Assembly (NCBI RefSeq): GCF_013820765.1
Contig: NZ_JABJVM010000013.1
Span: forward strand, 1-64,000
Length of the DNA stretch: 64,000 nucleotides
Direction of reading: 5' to 3'
From: Paenilisteria rustica
Lineage (GTDB): Bacteria > Bacillota > Bacilli > Lactobacillales > Listeriaceae
Both the position numbers and the translations under genes were made by a program. This document shows positions 26,694 through 36,743 of this stretch, piece after piece (position 1 is the stretch's first letter; every line of letters begins with the position of its first letter). The notes under the pieces were generated by a model that did no database searches, had not been told where the DNA came from, and saw nothing but the letters and a program-made list of their open reading frames with translations.

Positions 26694-27707
26694 ATGGAAG
26701 ATAGGGAGATTAAGGAATTTAAAGAGAAATATCGTGAAATTATGCTGAAATACTTAGAACATCAAGATGAGGAAATATTGTATTCATGCGAAAGGTTGAC
26801 GCGTGAGGCGATGGAAAATCGTGTGTCGCCAGAGGAAGTGGTGAATCTGCATCGTTCGATTTTAGAGGAATATGATGCGGATTTGCCGGAATATGTTTCT
26901 TCTTCGTTTGATGTGTTGCTCGAAATGATGGTCGGCTATGGGTTGGCGCACATGGAGCACCTCAGTTTGCGGACAGAGCAGATAGCGCTCCGGCGTGAAA
27001 TTGCTCAAGCCGAGGACATGCAAAAAACGATGATGAAATCGGATATCCCGATGGTCAAAGGGCTTGAGGTTGGCGCGGTGAGCGTGCCGATGCGTCAGAT
27101 GAGTGGCGATTTTTATAGTTTTACGAATGAGGGCGAAAATAAGATCAGTGTTACGCTTGCGGATGTGATTGGAAAAGGGATTCCGGCAGCATTTAGTATG
27201 TCGATGCTGAAATATGCGGCGGATAACTATGGCGGTGATGCGAAGACGCCGAGTGAGATGTTGCAGAATCTGAATGCGGTTGCGGAAACGAACATTGCGG
27301 ATAATATGTTTATCACGATGTTTTATGGTTTGTATGATACGGCGCACCATTTGTTTGAATTTGCGTCGGCGGGCCATGAAGTAGGGCTGTATTTTAGTGC
27401 AAAAACGCGACAGTTTACCGATTTGTATGCACGTGGGTTACCGCTTGGTATTGATCGTAGCGCTACGTATCGTGCTTTTGAAAAGGAAGTGGAGCCGGAT
27501 GATATGATTTTTATTATGTCTGATGGTGTGACGGAAACGCGGACGGCCGAGGGATTCATTGAACGTGAGGATTTGATTGCTGTTTTTAAGGAGCGCATTG
27601 ATTTGCCGCCTCAGAGGTTGGTTAAGGAGGTGTATGATCATTTGTGTAAAGTGCAGGACTATGAATTGCGCGACGATTTTACACTAATTTGTTTAAAACG
27701 TGTTTAA
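26694..27707 (+). CDS. rsbU: Serine phosphatase RsbU
   Basis: A 337-aa PP2C-family phosphatase that dephosphorylates RsbV when activated by RsbT. The N-terminal RsbT-binding domain (about 1-85, helical) is followed by the catalytic domain with MRQMSGDFYSF and ADVIGKGIPAAFSMS; MSDGVTETR and RDDFTLICLK supply metal ligands. GGGGG precedes the ATG. The -35 element of the internal sigma-B promoter overlaps its stop codon. Confidence 0.95.
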   Translation: MEDREIKEFKEKYREIMLKYLEHQDEEILYSCERLTREAMENRVSPEEVVNLHRSILEEYDADLPEYVSSSFDVLLEMMVGYGLAHMEHLSLRTEQIALRREIAQAEDMQKTMMKSDIPMVKGLEVGAVSVPMRQMSGDFYSFTNEGENKISVTLADVIGKGIPAAFSMSMLKYAADNYGGDAKTPSEMLQNLNAVAETNIADNMFITMFYGLYDTAHHLFEFASAGHEVGLYFSAKTRQFTDLYARGLPLGIDRSATYRAFEKEVEPDDMIFIMSDGVTETRTAEGFIEREDLIAVFKERIDLPPQRLVKEVYDHLCKVQDYELRDDFTLICLKRV

Positions 27708-27727
27708 GGTGATGGTATTCAGGGTAA
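27702..27727 (+). promoter_or_regulatory. Sigma-B promoter ahead of rsbV
   Basis: GTTTAA (27702-27707) and GGGTAA (27722-27727) are separated by 14 bp, matching the sigma-B consensus GTTT-N13-15-GGGTAT. The -35 box overlaps the rsbU stop codon. It gives the known positive autoregulation of rsbVW-sigB-rsbX in Listeria and Bacillus. Confidence 0.85.
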
Positions 27728-27762
27728 TTACTCTGGATATACAAAATGGGCGAGGTGAAGTG

Positions 27763-28107
27763 ATGAATATCAAAGTAGAGATCAGAGAAACTGATAGTAA
27801 TCATGCGAAAGTAGTTGTGGGTGGCGAGATTGACGCGTACACGGCACCAAAATTAAAAGAGGCCTTGAGCGAGTTTTTGGATCAGGAGAGTTTTCATTTA
27901 CAGATTGATTTAGCAGGCGTGAGTTACATGGATAGCACTGGGTTAGGCATTTTTGTCGGCCTGTTTAAAAACCTACGTGCGAAGAAGAGTGAATTAGAAT
28001 TAGTTGGCTTGTCAGATCGTATTTATCGTTTATTTGAGATTACTGGTTTGACTGATATTATTGAAATCAAAAATGTAGAGGGTGAAATGAATGGCAACAA
28101 TGTATGA
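27763..28107 (+). CDS. rsbV: Anti-anti-sigma factor RsbV
   Basis: A 114-aa STAS-domain protein. Its serine (about residue 58, in [14 protein letters not shown]) is phosphorylated by RsbW and dephosphorylated by RsbU; the unphosphorylated form captures RsbW and frees sigma-B. ATG 27763 follows GAGGTGA. An in-frame extension to 27700 runs through the sigma-B promoter and was rejected. It overlaps rsbW by 17 bases. Confidence 0.95.
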   Translation: MNIKVEIRETDSNHAKVVVGGEIDAYTAPKLKEALSEFLDQESFHLQIDLAGVSYMDSTGLGIFVGLFKNLRAKKSELELVGLSDRIYRLFEITGLTDIIEIKNVEGEMNGNNV

Positions 28108-28564
28108 CACGATTGAGCTAAAAATTCCGGCAAAACCTGAGTTTGTAAGCTTAGGACGATTAGCAGTATCGGGTGTCGCAAGCCGAATCGGTTTTTCTTT
28201 TGAAGCGATTGAAGATTTAAAAATTGCGATTAGTGAAGCGATTACGAATGCTGTAAAACATGCTTTTAGTGAAGAGGATAGTGGTGAAATTCAGATTACT
28301 TTCTCCGTTTATGAAGATAAATTAGAGGTGCGTGTCACGGATGAGGGCAAGAGCTTTGATCTGGAGAAACGCAAGGCTGAAATTGGCCCGTATGAAGAAG
28401 AAAGCGATGCGGATATGTTGCGCGTTGGAGGGTTAGGTTTATTTTTAATTGAGGCATTGATGGATGATGTCGAATTGCATTATGATAACGGAGTTTCGGT
28501 TGTGATGACTAAATATATAGAGGAAAAGCAGGTGGAGGGGAATGCCAAAATTATCTCGACCTGA
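28091..28564 (+). CDS. rsbW: Anti-sigma-B factor / kinase RsbW
   Basis: A 157-aa GHKL kinase that binds sigma-B and phosphorylates RsbV. Motifs are [13 protein letters not shown] (N box), [11 protein letters not shown] (G1) and [18 protein letters not shown] (G2). It overlaps rsbV at its start and sigB by 23 bases at its end, a layout that keeps anti-sigma and sigma factor levels matched. Confidence 0.96.
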   Translation: MATMYDTIELKIPAKPEFVSLGRLAVSGVASRIGFSFEAIEDLKIAISEAITNAVKHAFSEEDSGEIQITFSVYEDKLEVRVTDEGKSFDLEKRKAEIGPYEEESDADMLRVGGLGLFLIEALMDDVELHYDNGVSVVMTKYIEEKQVEGNAKIIST

Positions 28565-29348
28565 GGAACTAGCGGCAAGAGAGGAAGCCCGTGAGAAGGC
28601 CAAAGAGAAGGTCTACAAATGGATTAGTGATTACCAAGAAACCGGCGATGAGGAAGCGCAATATGAGCTTGTTGTTCACTATAAGAATTTGGTGGAATCC
28701 ATTGCCCGCAAGTATTCTCAAGGTAAATCATTTCATGAAGATTTAGTGCAAGTTGGAAATATTGGATTGCTAGGTGCGATTCGCAGATATGATGCAACGT
28801 TCGGTAAGAGTTTCGAAGCGTTTGCGGTACCAACGATTGTCGGGGAAATCAAGCGCTTTTTACGAGATAAAACTTGGAGTGTTCACGTACCACGTCGGAT
28901 TAAAGAACTCGGTCCGAAGATAAAAAATGCGGTGGAAGAGTTGACGCGAGAATTGCAACGCTCACCACAAATTAGCGATATTGCGGAATTTATCGGTGCG
29001 ACGGAAGAGGAAATTTTAGAAGCGATGGAAATGGGCAAAAGCTATCAAGCGTTGTCTGTGGATCATTCGATTGAGGCGGATTCGGACGGAAGCACAATTA
29101 CGTTGCTGGATGTTGTTGGCGGCGAGGACGATGGCTTTGAACGGGTGAATCAGCGGATGTTGCTTGAGAAGGTATTGCCAGCGCTAGATGAGCGGGAGCA
29201 GAAAATTTTGCAGTATACGTTCATTGAGAATCGCAGTCAAAAAGAAACTGGCGACTTGCTGGATATTTCGCAGATGCACGTGTCGCGGATTCAGCGCCAA
29301 GCGATTAAGAAGTTGCGCGCGGCATTGCAAGATGAGGATTTAGAATAA
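28542..29348 (+). CDS. sigB: RNA polymerase sigma factor SigB
   Basis: The 268-aa general stress sigma factor. Region 2 includes [20 protein letters not shown] and the DNA-melting segment; region 3 has [18 protein letters not shown]; region 4.2 is the helix-turn-helix [20 protein letters not shown]. It begins inside rsbW and is followed with no gap by rsbX. The N-terminus is richer in charged Glu/Ala/Lys than that of the L. monocytogenes protein as I recall it, consistent with a more distant Listeria species. Confidence 0.96.
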   Translation: MPKLSRPEELAAREEAREKAKEKVYKWISDYQETGDEEAQYELVVHYKNLVESIARKYSQGKSFHEDLVQVGNIGLLGAIRRYDATFGKSFEAFAVPTIVGEIKRFLRDKTWSVHVPRRIKELGPKIKNAVEELTRELQRSPQISDIAEFIGATEEEILEAMEMGKSYQALSVDHSIEADSDGSTITLLDVVGGEDDGFERVNQRMLLEKVLPALDEREQKILQYTFIENRSQKETGDLLDISQMHVSRIQRQAIKKLRAALQDEDLE

Positions 29349-29960
29349 ATGAATGCAATGTGGCAGTCGGATTTTGATACGGAAGTCTATGTTTTTCAAC
29401 GGGCGAAACATTTACAGCGACATTGTGGGGATCAAATCTTTTTGAAAGAAGACGCGACGGGGGTTTTATGCGCACTAGTGGACGGCCTTGGAAGCGGTAA
29501 GGAAGCCGAGAAGGCCGCAAAAGCGGTTGTGGAAGCTATTGATGCGAATAGCTCATTAAAGTCGCTAGCGGACATCGTGGCGCGCTCTAACGAAGCAGTA
29601 GCTGGACTACGAGGCGCCGCGATTGCGATTTGGCGAACAGATTGGGCTAAGCAAAAACTGATTTATTGCGGAATTGGGAATATCCGATTTTTTATGGTAG
29701 GAGAAGATGACGAGTTGGTCTATCCGATATCATCGACAGGATTTCTATCTGGAAGAAGGCAAAAAATTCGGACACAAGAATTCAGCTACCGCCCAGGCTC
29801 CAGATTCTTGATGCACTCCGACGGCTTGACGCTAGCAGGGATAAAGAAATACCTCTACGCGAGCGCCAACATAGAAAACACAGGCCATTGCATTGAGAGT
29901 AATGTTGCTGAAGTGCCAGAAGACGATGTGACTTTTTTGATGGGGAAGATGAAGTGCTGA
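29349..29960 (+). CDS. rsbX: Phosphoserine phosphatase RsbX
   Basis: A 203-aa PP2C-type phosphatase that resets the stressosome by dephosphorylating RsbS and RsbR. The recognisable parts are CALVDGLGSGKEAEKAAKA (metal-binding Asp and Gly) and MHSDGLTLAG later in the sequence. The ATG follows the sigB stop codon directly. It is the last gene of the operon, and a hairpin with a T-run follows at 29990-30023. Confidence 0.93.
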   Translation: MNAMWQSDFDTEVYVFQRAKHLQRHCGDQIFLKEDATGVLCALVDGLGSGKEAEKAAKAVVEAIDANSSLKSLADIVARSNEAVAGLRGAAIAIWRTDWAKQKLIYCGIGNIRFFMVGEDDELVYPISSTGFLSGRRQKIRTQEFSYRPGSRFLMHSDGLTLAGIKKYLYASANIENTGHCIESNVAEVPEDDVTFLMGKMKC

Positions 29961-29989
29961 AACGGCCAGTTCAGCTCCGAAAAAAACTG

Positions 29990-30023
29990 GAGCGGCCGCA
30001 AGAAAAAGCCGCTCTTGCTTTTT
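29990..30023 (+). terminator. Terminator of the sigB operon
   Basis: GAGCGGC (29990-29996) pairs with GCCGCTC (30008-30014), followed by TTGCTTTTT. Confidence 0.65.
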
Positions 30024-30258
30024 GTGGAGGGCGTGAAGTTTTCGAGGAGTTGGTCGTTGAAGCTAGATCGGAGGCGCAGGTCATGACGCAGAACAAGGAT
30101 TACATGTTCCCTACGTCCTCACTCATACTGATACTCCAAGGATTTATCCACTCAACCCAGTCGATAAATCCTTATTTCCTTATGCCCACGATTCCCCCTC
30201 AACCCCAATTTCTATGGTACAATACAAACAGATGAATTTTATGGAGGCAAAGATAAAA

Positions 30259-32421
30259 ATGGAAGAAATTTTAAAACTAGTACATAAATCACTACCATAT
30301 CGCCCGAACCAGATTAACGCGGTTATTGGCCTACTAAACGAGGGAAATACCGTGCCGTTTATCGCGCGTTACCGGAAGGAAATGACTGGTAGCTTGGATG
30401 AGGTCGAGATTCGAAATATTGAAGAGCGTTACGCGTATGTGGAAAAATTGGAGCAGCGCAAGGAAGAAATTTTACGATTGATTGAGGAGCAGGGCAAGCT
30501 TACGGAGGATTTGGCGGCGGCAATTACGAAGGCCGAGAAACACCAAGCGTTGGAGGATTTATATCGCCCGTACAAACAGAAGAAGCGTACGAAAGCAACG
30601 ATTGCCAAAGAAAAAGGCTTGGAACCATTCGCGACTTGGCTGATGACATTCCCGCAGTCAGAGGACGTGATGGCGGAAGCGGCAAAATATATCTCCGCGG
30701 AACACGAAGTAGCGACGACCGAGGATGTCCTTTTAGGGGCGCACGAAATCATCGCGGAAGTCATTTCAGACGAGCCTACATACCGAAAATGGATTCGCGA
30801 ATTTACTCGGAAATTTGGCATGATGCAATCGGTCGGTAAAAAGATCGAACTGGATGAGAAATCGGTGTACGAGATGTATTACGACTACCAAGAAATCATC
30901 GGCAAAGTGGCGAGTCACCGCGTGTTGGCTTTCAATCGTGGCGAAAAAGAGGACATCTTACGCGTTTCTGTCGTGGTAGATCCGCTTAAAATCATCGAAT
31001 ATCTACGCAAACAGGTGATTAAGAAACCTGGATCAATCACGGAAAGCTATGTGGTGACGGCGTTAGAGGATGCATACAAGCGTTTTATCGGCCCAGCTAT
31101 TGAGCGTGAAATTCGTGCGGAATTGACGGAAGCGGCGGAGGAGCAGGCGATTCATATTTTTGCGGAGAACTTGCGTAAATTACTTTTGCAACCGCCGTTG
31201 AAAGGAAAAATTATATTAGGGCTTGATCCGGCGTATCGGACGGGTTGTAAGCTCGCATTGCTTGATAAAACGGGGAAGGTGCTCACAATTGACGTGATCT
31301 ATCCTCATCCACCGCAAAATAAAAAAGCGGACGCGAAACAAAAAGTATTGCAACTGATGAAGGCGTATGATGTCGAAGTTGTTGCGATTGGGAACGGCAC
31401 GGCGTCACGTGAGTCGGAGCAATTTATCGCAGAATTGATTAAAGAAGAGAAACTAAACGCGTATTATTGTATCGTTAATGAGGCAGGAGCTAGTGTTTAT
31501 TCCGCTAGTGACATCGCGCGTGAAGAGTTTCCAGATTTCCAAGTCGAGCAACGAAGCGCCGTATCGATCGGTCGCCGCTTACAAGACCCGCTTGCCGAAC
31601 TCGTAAAAATTGATCCAAAATCCGTCGGCGTTGGGCAATACCAACATGACGTCGCGCAAAAACAACTCAACGATACGCTAACATTTGTTGTGGAAACCGC
31701 AGTAAACCAAGTCGGCGTAAACGTGAACACAGCCTCGGCATCCCTTTTGCAATATGTCGCTGGGCTCAACAAAACGGTCGCTGGCAACATTCGCAAATAC
31801 CGCGAAGAAAACGGGCCATTCGCATCGCGCAAAGAACTCAAAAAAGTACCGCGTCTAGGTGCTAAATCGTATGAACAAAGCATCGGATTCTTGCGTATTT
31901 TAGACGGAAAGCACCCGCTCGACGCAACGGCGATTCACCCGGAAAGCTATGCAACAGCGGAAAAAATCGTGGTTTCAGCAGGATTCAAACTGGCTGACCT
32001 CGGCTCACAGGAACTTAAAACTGCATTGGCACAGTTCAGTTTGACGGAAATGGCCGCAGAGCTTGAAGTTGGCAAAGAAACGCTTCAGGATATTGTGGAT
32101 TCGCTCGTGGCACCTGGACGCGATTTACGGGACGAACTCGACGCGCCACTTTTGAAGCAAGATGTTATGTCGATGGAAGATTTGAAAAGCGGGATGGAGC
32201 TCCAAGGAACCGTGCGCAATGTCGTTGATTTCGGCGCTTTTGTCGATATTGGCGTCAAACAAGACGGTCTCGTGCATATTTCAAAGCTAAGTAAATCCTT
32301 TGTCAGCAAGCCGATGGACATTGTTTCGGTGGGCGACATTGTGACGGTTTGGGTAGATGATATCGATCAGAAAAAAGGTCGGATTTCACTGACGATGCTG
32401 AGTCCGGATCAAGGAAAGTAA
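30259..32421 (+). CDS. tex: Tex-family transcription accessory / RNA-binding protein
   Basis: A 720-aa protein of the Tex/YqgF-like family. An N-terminal helical Tex region (residues 1-190) leads to a RuvC/YqgF-like domain around [18 protein letters not shown], helix-hairpin-helix segments ([19 protein letters not shown] and [20 protein letters not shown]) and a C-terminal S1 RNA-binding domain ([18 protein letters not shown]). ATG 30259 has GGAGG at 30243-30247; an upstream extension to 30214 was rejected. It follows the sigB operon and precedes sprT, as in Listeria. Confidence 0.94.
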   Translation: MEEILKLVHKSLPYRPNQINAVIGLLNEGNTVPFIARYRKEMTGSLDEVEIRNIEERYAYVEKLEQRKEEILRLIEEQGKLTEDLAAAITKAEKHQALEDLYRPYKQKKRTKATIAKEKGLEPFATWLMTFPQSEDVMAEAAKYISAEHEVATTEDVLLGAHEIIAEVISDEPTYRKWIREFTRKFGMMQSVGKKIELDEKSVYEMYYDYQEIIGKVASHRVLAFNRGEKEDILRVSVVVDPLKIIEYLRKQVIKKPGSITESYVVTALEDAYKRFIGPAIEREIRAELTEAAEEQAIHIFAENLRKLLLQPPLKGKIILGLDPAYRTGCKLALLDKTGKVLTIDVIYPHPPQNKKADAKQKVLQLMKAYDVEVVAIGNGTASRESEQFIAELIKEEKLNAYYCIVNEAGASVYSASDIAREEFPDFQVEQRSAVSIGRRLQDPLAELVKIDPKSVGVGQYQHDVAQKQLNDTLTFVVETAVNQVGVNVNTASASLLQYVAGLNKTVAGNIRKYREENGPFASRKELKKVPRLGAKSYEQSIGFLRILDGKHPLDATAIHPESYATAEKIVVSAGFKLADLGSQELKTALAQFSLTEMAAELEVGKETLQDIVDSLVAPGRDLRDELDAPLLKQDVMSMEDLKSGMELQGTVRNVVDFGAFVDIGVKQDGLVHISKLSKSFVSKPMDIVSVGDIVTVWVDDIDQKKGRISLTMLSPDQGK

Positions 32422-32425
32422 ACAG

Positions 32426-32878
32426 ATGATGACAGAACAAGAGTTGCAGCGGCACATGGAGCGCGTGTCGTTGCAATTTTTCCAAAAAAGGTTCCAGCAT
32501 CAAGCTCGCTTTAATTCGCGGCTACGAACGACTGGTGGGCGTTATTTGCTGCAGAGCCACGATATTGAGATGAATCCGCGTTATTTGGAGAATTTCGGCT
32601 TGGATTATTTTATCGGGATTATGAAGCATGAATTGTGCCATTATCACCTGCACCTCGAGGGGAAAGGTTATCAGCACCGTGACGCCGATTTTCGATCCCT
32701 CCTCGCAAAAGTGGATGCCCCGCGATTTTGCCAAGCGATTCCGACCGCACAAAAAATGCATCGCTACACCTGTTTATCATGCCAAACCGAGTTCCTACGC
32801 AAGCGCCGTTTTGATGTGAAAAAATATCGTTGCGGTCGCTGTAATGGTCGTATAAAATACATGCAAGAAATTCTGTAG
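32426..32878 (+). CDS. SprT-like zinc metalloprotease-fold protein
   Basis: A 150-aa SprT-like protein (YdcK/Lmo0904 type). It has the zinc-protease motif HELCHYHLH at about residues 69-77 and a C-terminal zinc ribbon with CLSC and CGRC pairs. SprT-like domains are related to eukaryotic Spartan; the bacterial role is not established. It starts four bases after tex and ends with a strong terminator, so it is expressed with tex. Confidence 0.9.
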   Translation: MMTEQELQRHMERVSLQFFQKRFQHQARFNSRLRTTGGRYLLQSHDIEMNPRYLENFGLDYFIGIMKHELCHYHLHLEGKGYQHRDADFRSLLAKVDAPRFCQAIPTAQKMHRYTCLSCQTEFLRKRRFDVKKYRCGRCNGRIKYMQEIL

Positions 32879-32888
32879 GAAACACTAT

Positions 32889-32936
32889 AAAAAAGTTACT
32901 AAAAGTGAAGAAATCACTTTTAGTAACTTTTTTTCT
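32889..32936 (+). terminator. tex-sprT terminator
   Basis: A perfect stem of about 19 bp: AAAAGTTACTAAAAGTGA (from 32889) with TCACTTTTAGTAACTTTT (to 32933), flanked by T-runs. Confidence 0.92.
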
Positions 32937-32987
32937 CATGAATATGATATAATGAGTTGATAACTTGTGAGAAAGGAGATGATTATT

Positions 32988-34331
32988 ATGCTTATTAATT
33001 TTAGAGTAAGGAACTTTTTGTCGTTCGAGGATTTATCAGAAATATCAATGGTAAAAGGAACTGCTAGGAAGCATGAAAATCATGTTTATGCATCAAAAAA
33101 AATATCTTTATTAAGGTTGGCCACAATATATGGAGCAAATGCTTCAGGGAAATCGAACTTAGTAGAGGCAATTAGAGCATCCTCATCAATGATTTTAAAT
33201 TGTGATAGTATCAGCCAGTATAGGGAGAAGTATTGTAAAATCAACTTGGAAAACCTTGATAGAGAAACTGCATTCGAATATGAATTATTGATAAATGATA
33301 AGACCTATAGTTATGGTTTTTCTGTTCTTCTACAAGAAGAGAGGATACTAAAGGAATGGTTGTATGAAATTAAGGGAAAGAACGATGAAATTATTTTCAC
33401 AAGACAATTAGAAGATGAGATTTATATAAATGAAGTAAATGAGGCTTTTTTTCAGATGGATGAAGCTGATAAATTAAGGTTAGATGTTTACATGGAAGAT
33501 TTGAATAGTGCAAAACATCATCTTTTTATTAATGAAGTTAATAATAATAAAAAGAAATTTGAATCTGGCGAAAGTGAGATATTTGAAGATATTTATAATT
33601 GGTTCTCAGAGAAATTAGAGGTTATTTCACCTACAGAAAGTTTGAGGAAATCTGGATTATTTCTTTTTAAGAAAAAAGAGAGTGCAGAATTAGTGAAATT
33701 TTTAAGGAATTTTGGGACAGGAATTACCGATATTAAATTTGTTGAAATAGGTAAAAAAGATATGCAAGAAGAGATCCCGTTAAAACTCTTAGATAAAATA
33801 TTAGCCGATTATAAAAAATCAGGAAAAAATGGAATGGCACATCTTAAAACAGGAGAGAATATATATAAACTAAGTAAGAATCAATCAAATAATATTTGTA
33901 TTAGTAAAATATATTTTATACACAATGATGAGAATTCAACTATATATAGTCTTGGGGAAGAATCCGATGGAACTAAGCGAATTATAGACATATACAATAT
34001 TCTTTCTAGTGAAAACGATGGTGTATATATAGTAGATGAAATAGACCGAAGTCTCCATCCAAACTTATCTTTTAAGTTTATTGAAGATTATTTGCAAAAA
34101 GGAAAAGTTAATGAAAAACTAAGGAATCAATTGATAGTAACGACTCACGAAGATAGGCTACTGGATTTGACTTTATTAAGGAGAGATGAAATCTGGTTTG
34201 TGGAAAAAAACAATCGGGGTGCCTCTAAAATATATTCATTAGAAGTGTATAAAGAGAGATTTGATAAAGATATCCAGTCAGCTTATTTGGATGGAAGGTA
34301 TGGAAGTATACCTAAAATACTTACAACATAA
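32988..34331 (+). CDS. AAA15-family ATPase (RloA/AbiLi-like), predicted phage-defence component
   Basis: A 447-aa ATPase of the ABC-like/SMC-type AAA15 group. The N-terminus has FRVRNFLSFEDLSEISM and Walker A GANASGKSN at about residues 52-60. Near the C-terminus are the Walker B GVYIVDEIDRSLHP and the switch motif VTTHEDRLLD, separated by the usual family insert. ATG 32988 is chosen because AAGGAG (32973-32978) is nine bases away. The gene is much more AT-rich than its neighbours. It sits 12 bases before an RloB-like gene. The same pairing forms the lactococcal AbiL abortive-infection system, and PARIS uses a related AAA15 partner. Defence is inferred from family and context. Confidence 0.85.
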   Translation: MLINFRVRNFLSFEDLSEISMVKGTARKHENHVYASKKISLLRLATIYGANASGKSNLVEAIRASSSMILNCDSISQYREKYCKINLENLDRETAFEYELLINDKTYSYGFSVLLQEERILKEWLYEIKGKNDEIIFTRQLEDEIYINEVNEAFFQMDEADKLRLDVYMEDLNSAKHHLFINEVNNNKKKFESGESEIFEDIYNWFSEKLEVISPTESLRKSGLFLFKKKESAELVKFLRNFGTGITDIKFVEIGKKDMQEEIPLKLLDKILADYKKSGKNGMAHLKTGENIYKLSKNQSNNICISKIYFIHNDENSTIYSLGEESDGTKRIIDIYNILSSENDGVYIVDEIDRSLHPNLSFKFIEDYLQKGKVNEKLRNQLIVTTHEDRLLDLTLLRRDEIWFVEKNNRGASKIYSLEVYKERFDKDIQSAYLDGRYGSIPKILTT

Positions 34332-34343
34332 AGAGAGGATGTT

Positions 34344-35246
34344 ATGTTATTGAGGCTATCAAATATTAATCCTGCAGAAGTAAGACATGTAGATAGTAAG
34401 AAAGACGAACAACATAAATTTTTCTTTGTTTTTGAAGGTGAGAAAACAGAGAAAATTTATTTTGAAGAAGTATACAAAAAAATTCAGATGTCAGATATTG
34501 GAGTTATTCCAGAGATTATCTTTTTTGATAGAATATTGAAAAATAGATCTAATCAATTGTATGTAGTAGAGAATATGAGCTTGTATTTCAATGAAAGACA
34601 AATCGTAAAAGATGAAAAAAAGATATTAGAAAAAATAGTCAATGACTATACCGAAGATGATAAAAAAACATATGAAGATTTAATTGTTGATTTGAAGAAG
34701 TGTGCAGAAAAATGGGATAGTAGAAGTAAAATTTCTGATATCCTTCAAAATAGTAGTAAAGTTGAAGAAGTTTTGCTACAGCTAAAGGCATTAAAGAAGT
34801 TGGGTGAATATAATGAGGAGATTGATGAGATTTGGGTTATCATTGACAGAGATAAAGAAAGTTTCACAATCAATCAATTTGATAAAGCGGTTACAATTTG
34901 TTGCGAGAATGGATTTGAATTAGGCGTAACTAATCCCAATTTTGAGTTTTATCTTTTGCTACACTTAGATAGCTGCCAACTGTTTACCAAAACTGAAATT
35001 AGCGAGAATAGAAGGGTTTCCAGTAAAAGAAGGTATTTAGAGGATTTACTCAATAGCAAGTTACACGAAATAGATGGGAGTACTTACAAAAAAAATAGAT
35101 ATAAGGCAGCCATTTTTGTAGATAAAATACCATGCATGTTAGCAAATGCTGAACTATACAATTCAGAGGTTAATGCTATAAAAAATGGTATTGGATCAAC
35201 TATTCCCAAGGTTATAAAAAAACTGAAGTTAGATGAAATTTGGTGA
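34344..35246 (+). CDS. RloB-like protein (AbiLii type), predicted defence effector
   Basis: A 300-aa RloB-domain protein. The N-terminal core FFFVFEGEKTEKIYFEEVYK has the conserved EGEKTE. Later come DEIWVIIDRDKESF with acidic residues and GVTNPNFEFYLLLHLD, a TOPRIM-like arrangement expected of a nuclease. It follows the AAA15 ATPase at 12 bases with its own AGAGAGG site, so the two are one operon. Its centre has a long helical insert (about residues 90-160). AT content is high and codon use differs from flanking genes, suggesting lateral transfer. Sharing neither a restriction nor an integrase gene, it looks like a stand-alone two-gene cassette next to tRNA genes. Confidence 0.85.
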   Translation: MLLRLSNINPAEVRHVDSKKDEQHKFFFVFEGEKTEKIYFEEVYKKIQMSDIGVIPEIIFFDRILKNRSNQLYVVENMSLYFNERQIVKDEKKILEKIVNDYTEDDKKTYEDLIVDLKKCAEKWDSRSKISDILQNSSKVEEVLLQLKALKKLGEYNEEIDEIWVIIDRDKESFTINQFDKAVTICCENGFELGVTNPNFEFYLLLHLDSCQLFTKTEISENRRVSSKRRYLEDLLNSKLHEIDGSTYKKNRYKAAIFVDKIPCMLANAELYNSEVNAIKNGIGSTIPKVIKKLKLDEIW

Positions 35247-35365
35247 TTTTTATTTTTATGTATTAATTTTGAAAAATTTATTATTAGATATGTCAAATAA
35301 AGCTTGATTTTTTCAGTATTCCTGCTTATAATGTAAAGAGTCAGCAAAAACAAACATGACGCTAT

Positions 35366-35438
35366 TCCACAGTAGCTCAGTTGGTAGAGCAATCGGCTGT
35401 TAACCGATCGGTCGCAAGTTCGAGTCTTGCCTGTGGAG
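35366..35438 (+). tRNA. tRNA-Asn (GTT)
   Basis: A complete cloverleaf of 73 nt. Acceptor TCCACAG pairs with CTGTGGA, the D-arm is AGCTCAGTTGGTAGAGC, the anticodon loop has GTT, and the T-arm contains TTCGAGT. The 3' CCA is not encoded. It lies about 120 bp after the RloB-like gene. Confidence 0.97.
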
Positions 35439-35479
35439 TTCTTTCGACGAGCATATTATAAGCCTGACGATTCAAATAT

Positions 35480-35570
35480 GGGGAAGTACTCAAGTGGCTG
35501 AAGAGGTGCCCCTGCTAAGGGTATAGGTCGTTAACGCGGCGCGAGGGTTCAAATCCCTCCTTCTCCGCCA
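35480..35570 (+). tRNA. tRNA-Ser (GCT)
   Basis: A 91-nt tRNA with the long variable arm typical of tRNA-Ser. Acceptor GGGGAAG pairs with CTTCTCC (one G:U), the anticodon is GCT, and CCA is encoded at 35568-35570. Probably co-transcribed with tRNA-Asn; a terminator follows at 35583-35610. Confidence 0.97.
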
Positions 35571-35582
35571 TATTATAAATCC

Positions 35583-35610
35583 AAATCGATGAAGATTCAT
35601 CGGTTTTTTT
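35583..35610 (+). terminator. Terminator of the tRNA-Asn/tRNA-Ser unit
   Basis: AAATCGATGAA pairs with TTCATCGGTTT (one G:U) and is followed by T residues. Confidence 0.8.
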
Positions 35611-35654
35611 CATGCGCAAAAACAGGCTAGCCAAAGACTAACCTGCCTGCCAAA

Positions 35655-36743
35655 CTATTCTACAAAAAATTCAAACTTTGTCCACGGTTCCATATAGTCC
35701 AGCAAGAAAATCTCCTCGTCTAGAATCCGTCCAACGACATTCGTTTTGCCGCGGTTTTCCATGTCTTTCAGAGCGATTTGCAATTCGCCTTTATATTGAC
35801 CATACAGCTCATTTTCAATCAGGATATCGCCTCGTTTGATGTTTGGTGTGAACGTTGGTTTGAAATCATCTGCGCGATATTTTACGCGTGATTGTGTCGA
35901 GCGAATGAAATAATCGGATACGTCGCCGCGATAGAAGTGAGGTTCTTCCGTGACGATTTTGCGTTCCAGCGGAGTTATCGTATCGTGAAGCTGTATTTTT
36001 AATCCAAATTTCTCTGCTTGTATCACAGCGCTTAGTTGTGCGAGTTCATTCTCAGAAGCGTAGGCGTTCGCCACAATAATGTCATCAATTAGCTTGGTTG
36101 CCAGCAGATGTTTCGCCTGTGTGTCAATTGGCAAACCGCGGTGCATCTCAAGTGTGCACAAGCCTTCTGTCACTGGCCAAGGACCGTACGTTGCGTCATT
36201 CGAGTGGACAAAAGCAGCGGTGCGAATCTGAAAACTACGGAAACGTTCGCTACATTTCACGAAATAATCATAGGAAAGACCCGCATACCGATGCGGATAA
36301 AAATTGTGAGAACCAATCAAATTATCCCGATTCGGCTGGAAATCGATAATATTATTCAAATAATTCGTGTCGTTACTCATATTAATCTCAATTTTGAGAC
36401 CGTATGGATTGAATGTCATCGCGGCTTCTTCGCTACCAGTAAAGCCCATATCCAGGCGAATCCCGTAAGCGCCGAGCTCGTGGAAAAAGGATAGATCATC
36501 ATAAGAAATACCAAGAGCTTCGAAAATGCGTGGCGAAATATCAACCAAGACTTCCATACCAAGTGCATTCGCATGACTAATCGTCTCTTTAAATTCGCGT
36601 AAAATCAGTTCTTTATCGCCGCTCACCGACAATAAACACGTAAATACGCGCGTAAAACCATATTTGTGTGCCAAACTGATGTAAGCCTTATCTTTTTCAG
36701 GTGTTGCGTGTTCCGGATAAATCGAAATACCAAGTTTATGCAT
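35655..36743 (-). CDS. mupG: MupG family 6-phospho-N-acetylmuramidase (DUF871)
   Basis: A 362-aa TIM-barrel protein of the DUF871/MupG family (LGISIYPEHATPEKDKAYI at the N-terminus; IGSHNFYPHRYAGLSYDYF in the middle). S. aureus MupG cleaves MurNAc-6-phosphate-GlcNAc, the disaccharide released from peptidoglycan and imported by a PTS. It overlaps anmK by eight bases and shares an operon with a PTS EIIC gene, which fits this role. The C-terminal small domain (about residues 250-362) is the usual beta-rich DUF871 cap. Some DUF871 members have unproven functions, so the substrate is inferred. Confidence 0.88.
   Translation of the reverse strand: MHKLGISIYPEHATPEKDKAYISLAHKYGFTRVFTCLLSVSGDKELILREFKETISHANALGMEVLVDISPRIFEALGISYDDLSFFHELGAYGIRLDMGFTGSEEAAMTFNPYGLKIEINMSNDTNYLNNIIDFQPNRDNLIGSHNFYPHRYAGLSYDYFVKCSERFRSFQIRTAAFVHSNDATYGPWPVTEGLCTLEMHRGLPIDTQAKHLLATKLIDDIIVANAYASENELAQLSAVIQAEKFGLKIQLHDTITPLERKIVTEEPHFYRGDVSDYFIRSTQSRVKYRADDFKPTFTPNIKRGDILIENELYGQYKGELQIALKDMENRGKTNVVGRILDEEIFLLDYMEPWTKFEFFVE

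Noticed and set aside
29954-30235. 93-codon frame after rsbX
   Set aside because: It lies across the operon terminator, lacks a ribosome binding site and has no protein-like pattern.
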